A stretch of DNA of 6,766 bases from an uncultured archaeon (GCA_902386085.1 CABMIA010000011.1:1-6766); one strand, 5' to 3'; shown: positions 1 to 5,749, counted from the first letter of the stretch. The notes: generated by a model not told the origin, from the letters alone. Program-made: numbers and translations.

Positions 1-242
1 GAATTTTGAAGAGTGATATTTCCGCTCTTGATTACAGTATCCACAAAGTAGGTATCATTCATAACTTGACCATTCGAGGTCATCATTTGTCCAGGCAGCA
101 GATGCCCAGGATTGGTCAAATGACCTATATTTTGGTTTGTTTGTTCAAATGCGGTTTGCTCTGCTACTGCAATACTGCCACCAATAAAAAGGAATATTAT
201 GGCACAGGATAAAGCAGTTTTTATAGTTTTATTTATTTTCAT
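1..242 (-). CDS. Secreted protein of unknown function, N-terminal part (cut by left edge)
   Basis: Reading the minus strand from ATG at 242-240 gives 80 codons without a stop up to the window edge. The product begins MKINKTIKT, then a hydrophobic stretch (about residues 10-26, ALSCAIIFLFIGGSIAV) ending in AVA before EQT, which is a standard signal peptide with likely cleavage near residue 27. The mature part is Asn/Gln-rich and has N-X-T sequons (NDT, NIT), so an exported, possibly glycosylated protein is likely. The start is supported by a strong ribosome site, GGAGGAG at 257-251, eight bases before the ATG. The gene is transcribed away from all the others in the window and has its own leader with a hairpin. 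The 80 residues match no family I recognise and the rest lies outside the window. I infer only that it is a secreted or surface protein. Confidence 0.75.
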   Translation of the reverse strand, partial: MKINKTIKTALSCAIIFLFIGGSIAVAEQTAFEQTNQNIGHLTNPGHLLPGQMMTSNGQVMNDTYFVDTVIKSGNITLQN

Positions 243-267
243 TTATTTCACTCCTCCGTTCTATAAT

Positions 268-297
268 CCCGAAGCAAAACTGACAAGTGCTTTCGGG
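268..297 (-). promoter_or_regulatory. Hairpin in the 5' leader of the leftward gene
   Basis: CCCGAAGCA (268-276) and TGCTTTCGGG (288-297) are complementary except for one bulged base and enclose an 11-base loop. In the leftward transcript this hairpin would lie at the very 5' end, ending 11 bases before the Shine-Dalgarno sequence. It could be an RNA stability element, a regulator binding site or a DNA operator; the sequence does not decide. Confidence 0.35.
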
Positions 298-317
298 CAA
301 TGCAAGGTCTCCTTTCA

Positions 318-326
318 CCTATAAGA
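318..326 (-). promoter_or_regulatory. Possible TATA box for the leftward secreted-protein gene
   Basis: On the minus strand this reads TTCTTATAG, centred near 322. An archaeal start site about 26 bases downstream would fall near 296, exactly at the outer edge of the hairpin at 268-297 and about 54 bases before the ATG. The match to a consensus TATA box is only fair and no convincing BRE is visible. Confidence 0.3.
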
Positions 327-406
327 AAACTAAACCATCCATTAGATTCTTGGAGAATAATTTCACAACTTGTCGAATTTTCCAACAATCCCATATTTTC
401 TTATAG
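319..406. repeat. Inverted pair of an 11-bp TATA-like element
   Basis: CTATAAGAAAA at 319-329 is the exact reverse complement of TTTTCTTATAG at 396-406. The left copy points leftward toward the secreted-protein gene and the right copy points rightward toward position 425. The two copies may be matched divergent promoter cores or a paired binding site for one regulator. Confidence 0.4.
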
Positions 407-424
407 AATAGGTAATATTTAGGC

Positions 425-616
425 ATGTCGAAAATTTTTGCCCGCAAAGGATTCAGGGACATAATTTTCAAAATAGTCATCTATATCAAAGACCCAAATG
501 CTGGTATATCATATATTCAGATTCGATACATAGTTTGTAATGTTCTTATTAATTATCCTCTTTTTTGGTTAATCTATGTTCTCAATACATCCCTTCATAC
601 TGAATCTAATTATTAG
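425..616 (+). CDS. Doubtful 63-residue A+T-rich open frame
   Basis: The frame runs from ATG at 425 to TAG at 614-616 and encodes a basic, Ile/Tyr-rich peptide with a hydrophobic middle and end, resembling no family I know. No ribosome site precedes it. The only support is positional: a TATA-like element at 396-406 would put a start of transcription near 428, about where a leaderless message would begin, and the stop codon lies inside an 11-bp inverted repeat. The base composition resembles a spacer rather than the genes to the right. I consider it more likely noncoding than coding. Confidence 0.15.
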   Translation: MSKIFARKGFRDIIFKIVIYIKDPNAGISYIQIRYIVCNVLINYPLFWLIYVLNTSLHTESNY

Positions 617-631
617 TTGGATTAGATTCAG
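600..631. repeat. Perfect 11-bp inverted repeat (stem-loop)
   Basis: CTGAATCTAAT (600-610) and ATTAGATTCAG (621-631) pair perfectly around a 10-base loop. No clean T-run follows on either strand; the rightward flank is A+T-rich (gcattataaaaattt). It may be a weak terminator for rightward transcription ending here, or a protein-binding or mobile-element end. Confidence 0.45.
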
Positions 632-1180
632 AGCATTATAAAAATTTATCTCAATACTAATTTTCTAAAATCTATTTCCTCATCTTTACGGCCAATTATT
701 GTATATAGCCAACCCGTGCGCCGCTCCAACCACGCCGCCCGAGTGTGCGTCAAGCCCGCATCCGCCTGCGAGCGGGCGGCGTCCTCAGCGCGGTTGGCGC
801 CGGGCGGCAGTCCTGCGCTCCTCGCTGCGCGCTTCCTGCTGTCCATTGCTGAGGTGCTCGGACAGTCGCGGTTAGCAAAAGCTACTCACGTTTGAAGCTA
901 TCCTAAGATGGATGCGCAAAACTACCCCTTCCGTTCACGCTAAAAGTGAATCCGTTGCCTTTGCGGTGTGCAATTCGCGCTCTAAACCGCAGAGTACACA
1001 AAATACGCAGAGAAGTGTCTGAAATTAATCTCATAAATGATAATCATAATTGATTGCGGCATATCTCCTTTATAGCGCATGAAAAATAAATGAAAAAGAA
1101 AGCGCTCCATATCACCACGGACTTGAAGAAAAAAAGTAGTGGTAGGGAGCGGAACTGAAAACGAATAAGCGGAGGAAAAA
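632..1180. other. Long spacer without a convincing gene, containing a G+C island
   Basis: From 632 to 710 the DNA is A+T-rich. From 711 to 840 it is 98/130 G or C, then it returns gradually to an A+T-rich state by about 1010. Small stem-loops occur at 839-865 (CTGTCC / GGACAG) and 934-950 (TTCAC / GTGAA). CGCAGAG occurs twice, 18 bases apart (988-994 and 1006-1012), a pattern typical of dispersed spacer repeats. ATGAT-A-ATCAT at 1037-1047 is a short palindrome upstream of the cytochrome gene. No tRNA, rRNA or credible protein is seen on either strand. Confidence 0.6.
726..797. repeat. Nested, bulged G+C-rich fold-back element
   Basis: Two adjacent left arms pair with two right arms. CCAACC (726-731) pairs with GGTTGG (792-797), and directly inside it ACGCCGCCCG (732-741) pairs perfectly with CGGGCGGCGT (773-782). 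A 31-base apical loop (742-772) and a one-sided 9-base bulge (783-791) remain. A second copy of CGGGCGGC at 801-808 offers an alternative partner for the left arm. The geometry suits a structured RNA or a single-stranded DNA recombination hairpin, but no known family signature is visible. The composition is unlike everything around it, suggesting an insertion or relic. Confidence 0.45.
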
Positions 1181-1537
1181 ATGATTAAAAGAACATTAAA
1201 ATTAGGGCTTGTGCTGTTAACATTAGTGGCTCTCGGAGAAATACTACTACCAGCGGCATTTTCAGCCACGGATGGAGCTACGCTCTACACTAACAACTGT
1301 GAGGGGTGCCATGGCGCAAACGGAATCGGAACTTCTATTGCACCTAATATAAAAGGCGTTAGTGCTGCAGATATTCATGATGCTATTAACAGCGTGACAG
1401 TTATGTCATCACTGAGCTCGTTGAGCACTACTGACATGCAAGCAATAGCTTCATTCTTATCGTCTACTCAGAATCCAACACACACATCTAACGACCACTC
1501 TGACACTGAGGGCGACTCCAATACAAACGACGATTAA
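1181..1537 (+). CDS. Secreted single-haem cytochrome c
   Basis: The product has 118 residues. A signal peptide covers about residues 1-29 (basic MIKRTLK, a hydrophobic core, then AAFSA before TDG). The haem-binding motif CEGCH lies at 40-44: C40 and C43 bind haem covalently and H44 is the proximal ligand. The likely distal ligand is Met75 in SVTVMSSL, followed by the usual C-terminal helix (STTDMQAIASFLSS). The pattern is that of a small class I cytochrome c acting outside the membrane as an electron carrier. After the fold ends near residue 96, an acidic, polar tail (about 98-118, rich in Asp, Asn, Ser, Thr, His) looks disordered. The start is fixed by GGAGG at 1171-1175, five bases before ATG. 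The gene stands alone between long spacers, so it is probably transcribed singly. Its redox partner cannot be deduced from the neighbours. Confidence 0.92.
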   Translation: MIKRTLKLGLVLLTLVALGEILLPAAFSATDGATLYTNNCEGCHGANGIGTSIAPNIKGVSAADIHDAINSVTVMSSLSSLSTTDMQAIASFLSSTQNPTHTSNDHSDTEGDSNTNDD

Positions 1538-1552
1538 ACGTAATAGCAGTAT

Positions 1553-1595
1553 CTTTGCTTACCAGCAGGAAACCACAATTATAAGCTAAGCAAAG
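1553..1595. repeat. 9-bp inverted repeat just after the cytochrome c gene
   Basis: CTTTGCTTA (1553-1561) and TAAGCAAAG (1587-1595) are perfectly complementary with a 25-base loop. A second small stem (CTGCC / GGCAG, 1600-1604 and 1615-1619) follows at once. There is no T-run, so this is more likely a 3'-end stabilising structure or part of a small RNA than a terminator. Confidence 0.35.
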
Positions 1596-1698
1596 GGCAC
1601 TGCCTAACGGTTTCGGCAGCCTGGGCGTAACAGGTCATAAAGAAGTAAAAGTGTGTAAAATTAAATTCCGCAAGATTAACAATAGAATGATGGAATAT

Positions 1699-1755
1699 AA
1701 AGATCCAACTGGATGAATTTAGAGCAATCTTACTTCTAATTCATCCATCTTTTTT
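1699..1755 (+). terminator. Terminator-like hairpin with T-run
   Basis: TGGATGAATT (1710-1719) pairs perfectly with AATTCATCCA (1738-1747) around an 18-base loop. Flanking AAAGAT (1699-1704) and ATCTTT (1747-1752) can extend the pairing. Six T residues at 1750-1755 follow the stem. This is the classic hairpin plus U-tract layout, and U-tracts are the main termination signal in archaea. It lies 170 bases past the cytochrome stop and would close that transcript, or that of a small RNA in between. Confidence 0.55.
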
Positions 1756-1916
1756 ATTTAAAAAGTCCCCTATGGCTTCATCTAATTTAAGTATTGCAAA
1801 TTAAAATAACTATTTGGTGAATAAAATTAGAAACAATTAAGCAGCAAAGCAAAATACGCAAAAAAATGAAAAATCGTACAAACATGTAATGTAACTGCCC
1901 CGGTGTCTCGACATGC

Positions 1917-1923
1917 TTATATT
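1917..1923 (+). promoter_or_regulatory. TATA box for the peroxiredoxin-lipA unit
   Basis: TTATATT, centred near 1920, is the best TATA match before the gene. The usual spacing of about 26 bases predicts transcription starting near 1945-1947. That would give either a leader of about ten bases carrying the GGTGA ribosome site, or a leaderless message beginning at GTG 1947. Confidence 0.4.
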
Positions 1924-1945
1924 CAAACAACGACCATATTCATCT

Positions 1946-1950
1946 GGTGA
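1946..1950 (+). promoter_or_regulatory. Ribosome site that favours the ATG start of the peroxiredoxin
   Basis: GGTGA ends five bases before ATG 1956, matching part of the archaeal Shine-Dalgarno GGAGGTGA. Nothing similar precedes the in-frame GTG at 1947, so the GTG is only plausible if the message is leaderless. Confidence 0.5.
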
Positions 1951-1955
1951 GTGAC

Positions 1956-2477
1956 ATGAGTTTACAGGTCGGCCAGAAGGCTCCGGTTTTCAAAATGCAG
2001 GGAATATTCAAGGGTGAGATCAGAGACATTCATCTCGAGGACTATGCAGGAAAATATGTCGTGCTTTTCTTCTATCCTGGCGATTTTACTTTCGTATGCC
2101 CTACTGAAGTAAAGGAATTCAGTGAAAGAGCAGACGATTTTGCAGAGCAGGATGCCCAGGTACTGGGAGTGAGCGTGGATAGCGTTTATGCCCATAAGGC
2201 ATGGATAAAAGAACTCGGGGAGCTAAGATACCCGCTGCTCAGCGATATAACCAAGGAAGTTGGCAGAAGCTACGGCATTTTGATCGAAGAAAAAGGCATA
2301 ACACTGAGAGGCGCTTATATCATAGATCCTGAAGGCGTACTCAGGTACCAGGTAGTTCATGATTTAAATATCGGCAGGAGTGTTGATGAGATATTGAGAG
2401 TCCTTAAGGCGCTCCAGACCGGGGAGATGTGCCCTGTAGAATGGAGACCTGGAAAATCCACGCTGGGAAAAGCGTAG
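1956..2477 (+). CDS. ahpC: AhpC/Prx1-type 2-Cys peroxiredoxin
   Basis: The 173-residue protein reduces hydrogen peroxide and organic peroxides in the cytoplasm using a reactive cysteine. The peroxidatic site is FYPGDFTFVCPTE with Cys48 (Pro-x3-Thr-x2-Cys pattern), the helper arginine is Arg118 in LRGAYIIDPEG, and the resolving cysteine is Cys159 in GEMCPVEWRPG. Both cysteines mark it as a typical 2-Cys enzyme, which works as a dimer and is recycled by a thioredoxin-like or AhpF-like reductase not seen here. It is somewhat shorter than E. coli AhpC (187), with the tail ending soon after the resolving-Cys region. ATG 1956 is chosen over GTG 1947 because of the GGTGA site and the family-like start MSLQVGQKAPVF. 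The stop is TAG, and lipA follows after three bases in the same frame, so the two genes are surely co-transcribed. The enzyme may protect the oxygen-labile LipA; that link is inference. Confidence 0.93.
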   Translation: MSLQVGQKAPVFKMQGIFKGEIRDIHLEDYAGKYVVLFFYPGDFTFVCPTEVKEFSERADDFAEQDAQVLGVSVDSVYAHKAWIKELGELRYPLLSDITKEVGRSYGILIEEKGITLRGAYIIDPEGVLRYQVVHDLNIGRSVDEILRVLKALQTGEMCPVEWRPGKSTLGKA

Positions 2478-2480
2478 CCC

Positions 2481-3341
2481 ATGTCAAAACCCGGGTGGTT
2501 GAAAACAAAACCTCCAGCCGGAACAAAGTTCCATGCTTTAAACGAAGCTCTTCGTGAATACGGTCTAAACACCGTCTGCACAGGTTCATTCTGCCCGAAC
2601 AGGGGCGAATGCTGGAGCAGGGGGGTTGCCGCTTTCATGATCATGGGTTCTATCTGCACCAGGAACTGCAGATTCTGCGGCGTGAAAAAAGGAAGATGCG
2701 GCGAGCAAATTGACCCTTCCGAACCTTCAAGGCTTGCTGAGGCAGTAGAAAAATTGAACCTGGAGTACGTTGCTCTTACATCAGTGGACAGGGACGACCT
2801 CCCGGATGGCGGCGCAGGGCATTTTGCGGATTGCATCAAGGCAATAAAAAGTTTGAATAAGAATGTGGTTCTGGAAGTCCTGATACCGGATTTCCAGGGA
2901 GATACGCAGTGCCTGCAAAAAATAATCGAAGCCCATCCCGACATTGTGGGTCATAATATAGAGACCACGAGGGAATTCCAGGCCATTGCGCGGGACAGGA
3001 GAGCGGGGTACGGCCTGTCCCTGGATGTGCTAAGGAATGTAAAAAAAATATCCTCATCGACATTTACCAAGTCTTCCCTGATGCTCGGGTTCGGTGAGAC
3101 AGATGAGATGGTGTTCCGGGCAATGGATGACCTGAGAAATGCCAGGGTGGATTTCCTCACGCTTGGCCAGTACCTGAGCCCTTCTGGCAGGCATCTGGAA
3201 GTTAAAGAATTCGTTCAGCCCGAGAAATTTGCATTCTATAAAAAAAAGGCAGAAGACAAAGGATTTCTCCTGGTATTCAGCGGGCCTTTTGTTAGAAGTT
3301 CGTATGTGGCTGAAGGAATATACTCTTTCATAAGACCATAA
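2481..3341 (+). CDS. lipA: Lipoyl synthase (radical SAM)
   Basis: LipA inserts two sulfur atoms into octanoyl groups bound to carrier proteins, making the lipoyl arm used by 2-oxoacid dehydrogenases and the glycine cleavage system. The 286-residue protein has every hallmark. The auxiliary cluster cysteines are C33-x4-C38-x5-C44 (CTGSFCPNRGEC). The radical SAM cysteines are C59-x3-C63-x2-C66 (CTRNCRFC). The C-terminal RSSY motif at 272-275 supplies the serine ligand of the auxiliary cluster. GGAGH, the QYLSPSGRHLEV stretch and GPFVRSSY are family landmarks. The length is a little under the bacterial norm because of a short N-terminus. The start ATG lies three bases after the peroxiredoxin stop without a strong ribosome site, which suggests translational coupling. 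This is the single-chain bacterial-type LipA, not the split LipS1/LipS2 enzyme known in some archaea. The substrate is probably the E2 partner of the E1 gene downstream. Confidence 0.97.
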   Translation: MSKPGWLKTKPPAGTKFHALNEALREYGLNTVCTGSFCPNRGECWSRGVAAFMIMGSICTRNCRFCGVKKGRCGEQIDPSEPSRLAEAVEKLNLEYVALTSVDRDDLPDGGAGHFADCIKAIKSLNKNVVLEVLIPDFQGDTQCLQKIIEAHPDIVGHNIETTREFQAIARDRRAGYGLSLDVLRNVKKISSSTFTKSSLMLGFGETDEMVFRAMDDLRNARVDFLTLGQYLSPSGRHLEVKEFVQPEKFAFYKKKAEDKGFLLVFSGPFVRSSYVAEGIYSFIRP

Positions 3342-3373
3342 AAATTATCTACTAACAATTCAAATGCATGATT

Positions 3374-5680
3374 ATGGCTAAAAACGTCTTTACGGCGGTA
3401 TTTTTTATTTTGATCATAATCTAGATTGGTTCTGTAGCAAAGGCTGCGCCATGCGACTCTGCATTCCCTGTTCCTGACATCCGGCAGGTCATAACACATG
3501 AGGGTGATCTGGCGCTTTCGGGGAATGACAGCCTCCTGGTCGAAAATGAGAAATACATCGTTAACGGGACGATCTATATTTCAGGCAACGCCAGGCTTAC
3601 CCTGCGTAATTCCACACTCGAAGTCAGGCATTATCCGCGCCAGGAGATTTTCGCTACAGACCAGGCAGTCCTGGATGCTGAGGATGTGGTTTTCCAGGGC
3701 TTCATCCACTCGGATTTCAGCGGCCAGTCCATGCTGTCAATGCGCCGCGTCTTTTTGATCAATCTTATTGCTTTTGATGACCAGGCACACGGCATAATCC
3801 GGGATTCCTGCATTTTCCAGGAGCGCTTCGGCCTCGTGCAGGCAGGCGGGAGGGCAAGTGTTCTGATAGATAACTCGACCGTCGGGGCTATTGGCCTTTT
3901 CTTTCCTGCACAGAACACCATCGCCATAAACAACCTGGTACCAGGCTATTTCGAGCACTGGTCGGTCAGGGAGAACATCTCCGGCCTGGATTACGATATA
4001 GTGCTCAATCGCACCGAGATCAAGGATAATCCGGGCTATTCAGGCGGTTTTGAAATGGGCTGGAATATTTTTGTTCCCTCTGAAATTAATATAAACATTT
4101 CCGGGTCGGTGTTGAACAAACTCGTGATTTCGTTCCGGAACGAAAATGTCAGCGTTTCAGGACTCGCAAGGCGAAAACCTGTGGATTTTGGATACAGGTC
4201 GATCCATCTCAATAATACGGTGATCCAGGGGCAATGGGGGATTTTTGTCACAAACGGGGAAACGCATATCGAAGATTCCGATGGCGTCTGGTTGTGGCCT
4301 GTGGGAAGTAACAGGACTTTTGTGAATAACACCGGCATTAACGAATTCGATCCAAGGCAATTCACAGGAAGCCTGATTCTCCGGAACTCCTCGATGACAG
4401 ACGGGTTTGAGGTATATGACAACTCTTCTTTCAGCATGAAGGGCACCGTTCATATGAACGATACCGGTCCGTTGTTCTCTGCGGGATCACGTATGACCAG
4501 GAATTACGAAGTCGGGCTGATCGATGAGAGAAACGGCATGATCATGTCCAATATTTCCCTTTCCCTGGCTAAAAACGGGATTCCTGTCTGGAACGGCACC
4601 ACAGGCACAGGTGGCATCGCAAATTTCGATATAACCTTCGATATTAACAATTACCAGGATAACTGGATTCTCAGCTCAACAAACAATTCCATTGATTTCC
4701 GGAAATCAGTTTATGCAACATCCTCCAGCCCGGTATTTATCATGCTGGAGAAGAGCCCGGATTCGGATCGCCTGCGTTCAGTGGTTTTTGTGGATTGCAG
4801 GCGTACCGGTCCTGGAGACGGGACAAAAGAAGCCCCGTATAACTCGGTTCAGAAAGGGATCGACAATGCTGAAGGAAGCTATCAGGTCAGGGTTGCACCC
4901 GGAACCTGCAGTGAAAATGTTAATTTGAAAGACAATATTTTTTTGCTGGGGGCAGGGGCTGATAATACCACGATCGAGGGGAATGTTTTTGCCCTGGGTG
5001 TCAGCAATGCGAGAATAAGCGGATTCACCGTTGTCGATATGGATACCGCAGGCATACACTGCTACAACTCTTCGCTGAATATCACGAACAACATTATCAG
5101 GGACCAGCCGCACAACGGTATCCACAGCTTCAATTCTTCCCTGACCATAACCAATAACGTGGTAACCGGTAACGGGCATAATGGTATATTTCTCATTAAT
5201 TCGTCGCATGCCGTGATCAAGAATAACATCCTGGCCAATAACATATATTATGGAATTAGCGGAGATGGCTCATCGTCTGCCTTTATCGATTACAATGATT
5301 TTTGGGGCAACGGCAACAATGGATCAAGCGAGGGATTCCCTGCAGGGACGCACAATTTGTATCTTGATCCGTTATTCATTGCTGCCAGTCTGGGTAATTT
5401 CAGGTTGCAGCCCGTGTCTCCGGCTGCCAGTTCCGGCGATCCGGGTTCGCTGTACAGCAATAGCGACGGGAGCCGCAATGATATGGGAGCCTTCGGAGGG
5501 TCGTTGTTCCCGCCAATCCCTTCCCCAGTGGAAACACCGGTAGCAAATGTTGTATCCCGGTATGCGGGTGACGATGGCATTGTGCAGCGAAATGAGGCGG
5601 CCCGGGCTATCATGGAATATTTCACAGGTATTATTACAAAACAGGAAGCTATAGAAGTTGTAATGGCATATTTCACCTGA
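3374..5680 (+). CDS. Secreted beta-helix surface protein with dockerin-like C-terminus; signal peptide interrupted by TAG
   Basis: This frame encodes 768 codons including one TAG. Codons 1-24 form a signal peptide (MAKNVFTAVFFILIII, TAG at codon 17, then IGSVAKA) with likely cleavage after AKA. The mature part starts with a repetitive region typical of archaeal surface proteins (GDLALSGND, NGTIYISGNARLTLRNSTLE) and is rich in N-X-S/T sequons. From about residue 470 (VVFVDCRRTGPGDGTKEAP) a DUF1565/NosD-like parallel beta-helix begins, with four rungs whose glycines lie at 560, 582, 604 and 627, a 22-23 residue period. It closes with the common DPLF / NFRLQPVSPA ending. Residues 730-767 (YAGDDGIVQRNE, then EYFTGIITKQEAIEVVMAYF) form an archaeal dockerin-like repeat with a degenerate calcium loop. 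ATG 3368 is an alternative start. No ribosome site is visible. The only later in-frame start, GTG 3686, would remove the signal peptide and about 80 well-formed residues, so I reject it. The protein may bind or cleave a polysaccharide, or be purely structural. Confidence 0.8.
3422..3424 (+). other. In-frame amber codon within the signal peptide
   Basis: TAG is codon 17 counted from ATG 3374, between a run of isoleucines and IGSVAKA. The frame on both sides reads as one signal peptide (basic start, hydrophobic core, small residues at AKA before APC), so the TAG interrupts a real gene. Explanations are amber readthrough (pyrrolysine or a suppressor), a recent nonsense change (TTG Leu to TAG is one step), or an assembly error. 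Confidence 0.85.
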
Positions 5681-5736
5681 TAAACAGGCCTTTTCAGTAA
5701 AGGATAAAAAGGGGTAAGACCATTTAAATTATTATT

Positions 5737-5744
5737 GGGAGGAG
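5737..5744 (+). promoter_or_regulatory. Strong ribosome site defining the TTG start of pdhA
   Basis: GGGAGGAG lies five bases before TTG 5750. No ATG or GTG lies nearby in frame, and the next in-frame ATG is 42 codons in, within the conserved fold. The TTG start is therefore well supported. Confidence 0.8.
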
Positions 5745-5749
5745 TTAAA

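Larger units (their letters stand above)
999..1860. repeat. Short direct repeat CAAAATACGCA on both sides of the cytochrome gene
   Basis: CAAAATACGCA occurs at 999-1009 and again at 1850-1860, with similar context before it (GCAGAGTACA versus GCAGCAAAG). The two copies flank the cytochrome gene and its terminator. They may be decayed copies of a common spacer repeat, the traces of an insertion, or chance in A-rich DNA. Confidence 0.2.
1538..1955. other. Spacer between cytochrome c and peroxiredoxin genes
   Basis: I see no protein gene in these roughly 400 A+T-rich bases. They hold a 9-bp inverted repeat at 1553-1595, a small stem (CTGCC / GGCAG) at 1600-1619, the terminator-like hairpin at 1699-1755, a short repeat shared with the spacer on the other side of the cytochrome gene (CAAAATACGCA, 1850-1860), and the peroxiredoxin promoter region near 1917. 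A small noncoding RNA between about 1540 and 1755 is possible but unproven. Confidence 0.5.

Noticed and set aside
6..212. 68-codon plus-strand open frame at the left edge
   Set aside because: It lies opposite a minus-strand frame with a clear signal peptide and strong ribosome site; it has no ribosome site and no recognisable sequence.
718..808. Integron attC site
   Set aside because: The bulged hairpin geometry is suggestive, but the conserved core ends (RYYYAAC and GTTRRRY) are not both present and no integrase is visible.
646..846. 66-codon minus-strand frame through the G+C island (Arg/Ala-rich)
   Set aside because: Composition comes from the G+C-rich hairpin sequence; no ribosome site, no family resemblance, and it runs into A+T-rich spacer.
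982..1269. 95-codon minus-strand frame over the cytochrome promoter and signal peptide
   Set aside because: Shadow of the real cytochrome gene, which has a ribosome site, signal peptide and haem motif on the other strand.
2357..2944. 195-codon minus-strand frame opposite peroxiredoxin and lipA
   Set aside because: Both plus-strand genes are certain from active-site motifs; the antisense frame has no domain signature.
3498..3758. 86-codon plus-strand frame starting at ATG 3498
   Set aside because: Out of frame with the beta-helix protein, whose frame gives meaningful repeats over the same bases; the Trp/Arg-rich translation looks random.
3686..5680. Starting the beta-helix gene at GTG 3686
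   Set aside because: The same frame upstream of 3686 carries obvious protein sequence and a signal peptide back to ATG 3374; GTG 3686 is simply the first start after the TAG and has no ribosome site.
5681..5749. Intrinsic terminator after the beta-helix gene
   Set aside because: CCTTT / AAAGG at 5689-5703 makes only a 5-bp stem with no T-run after it; too weak to call.
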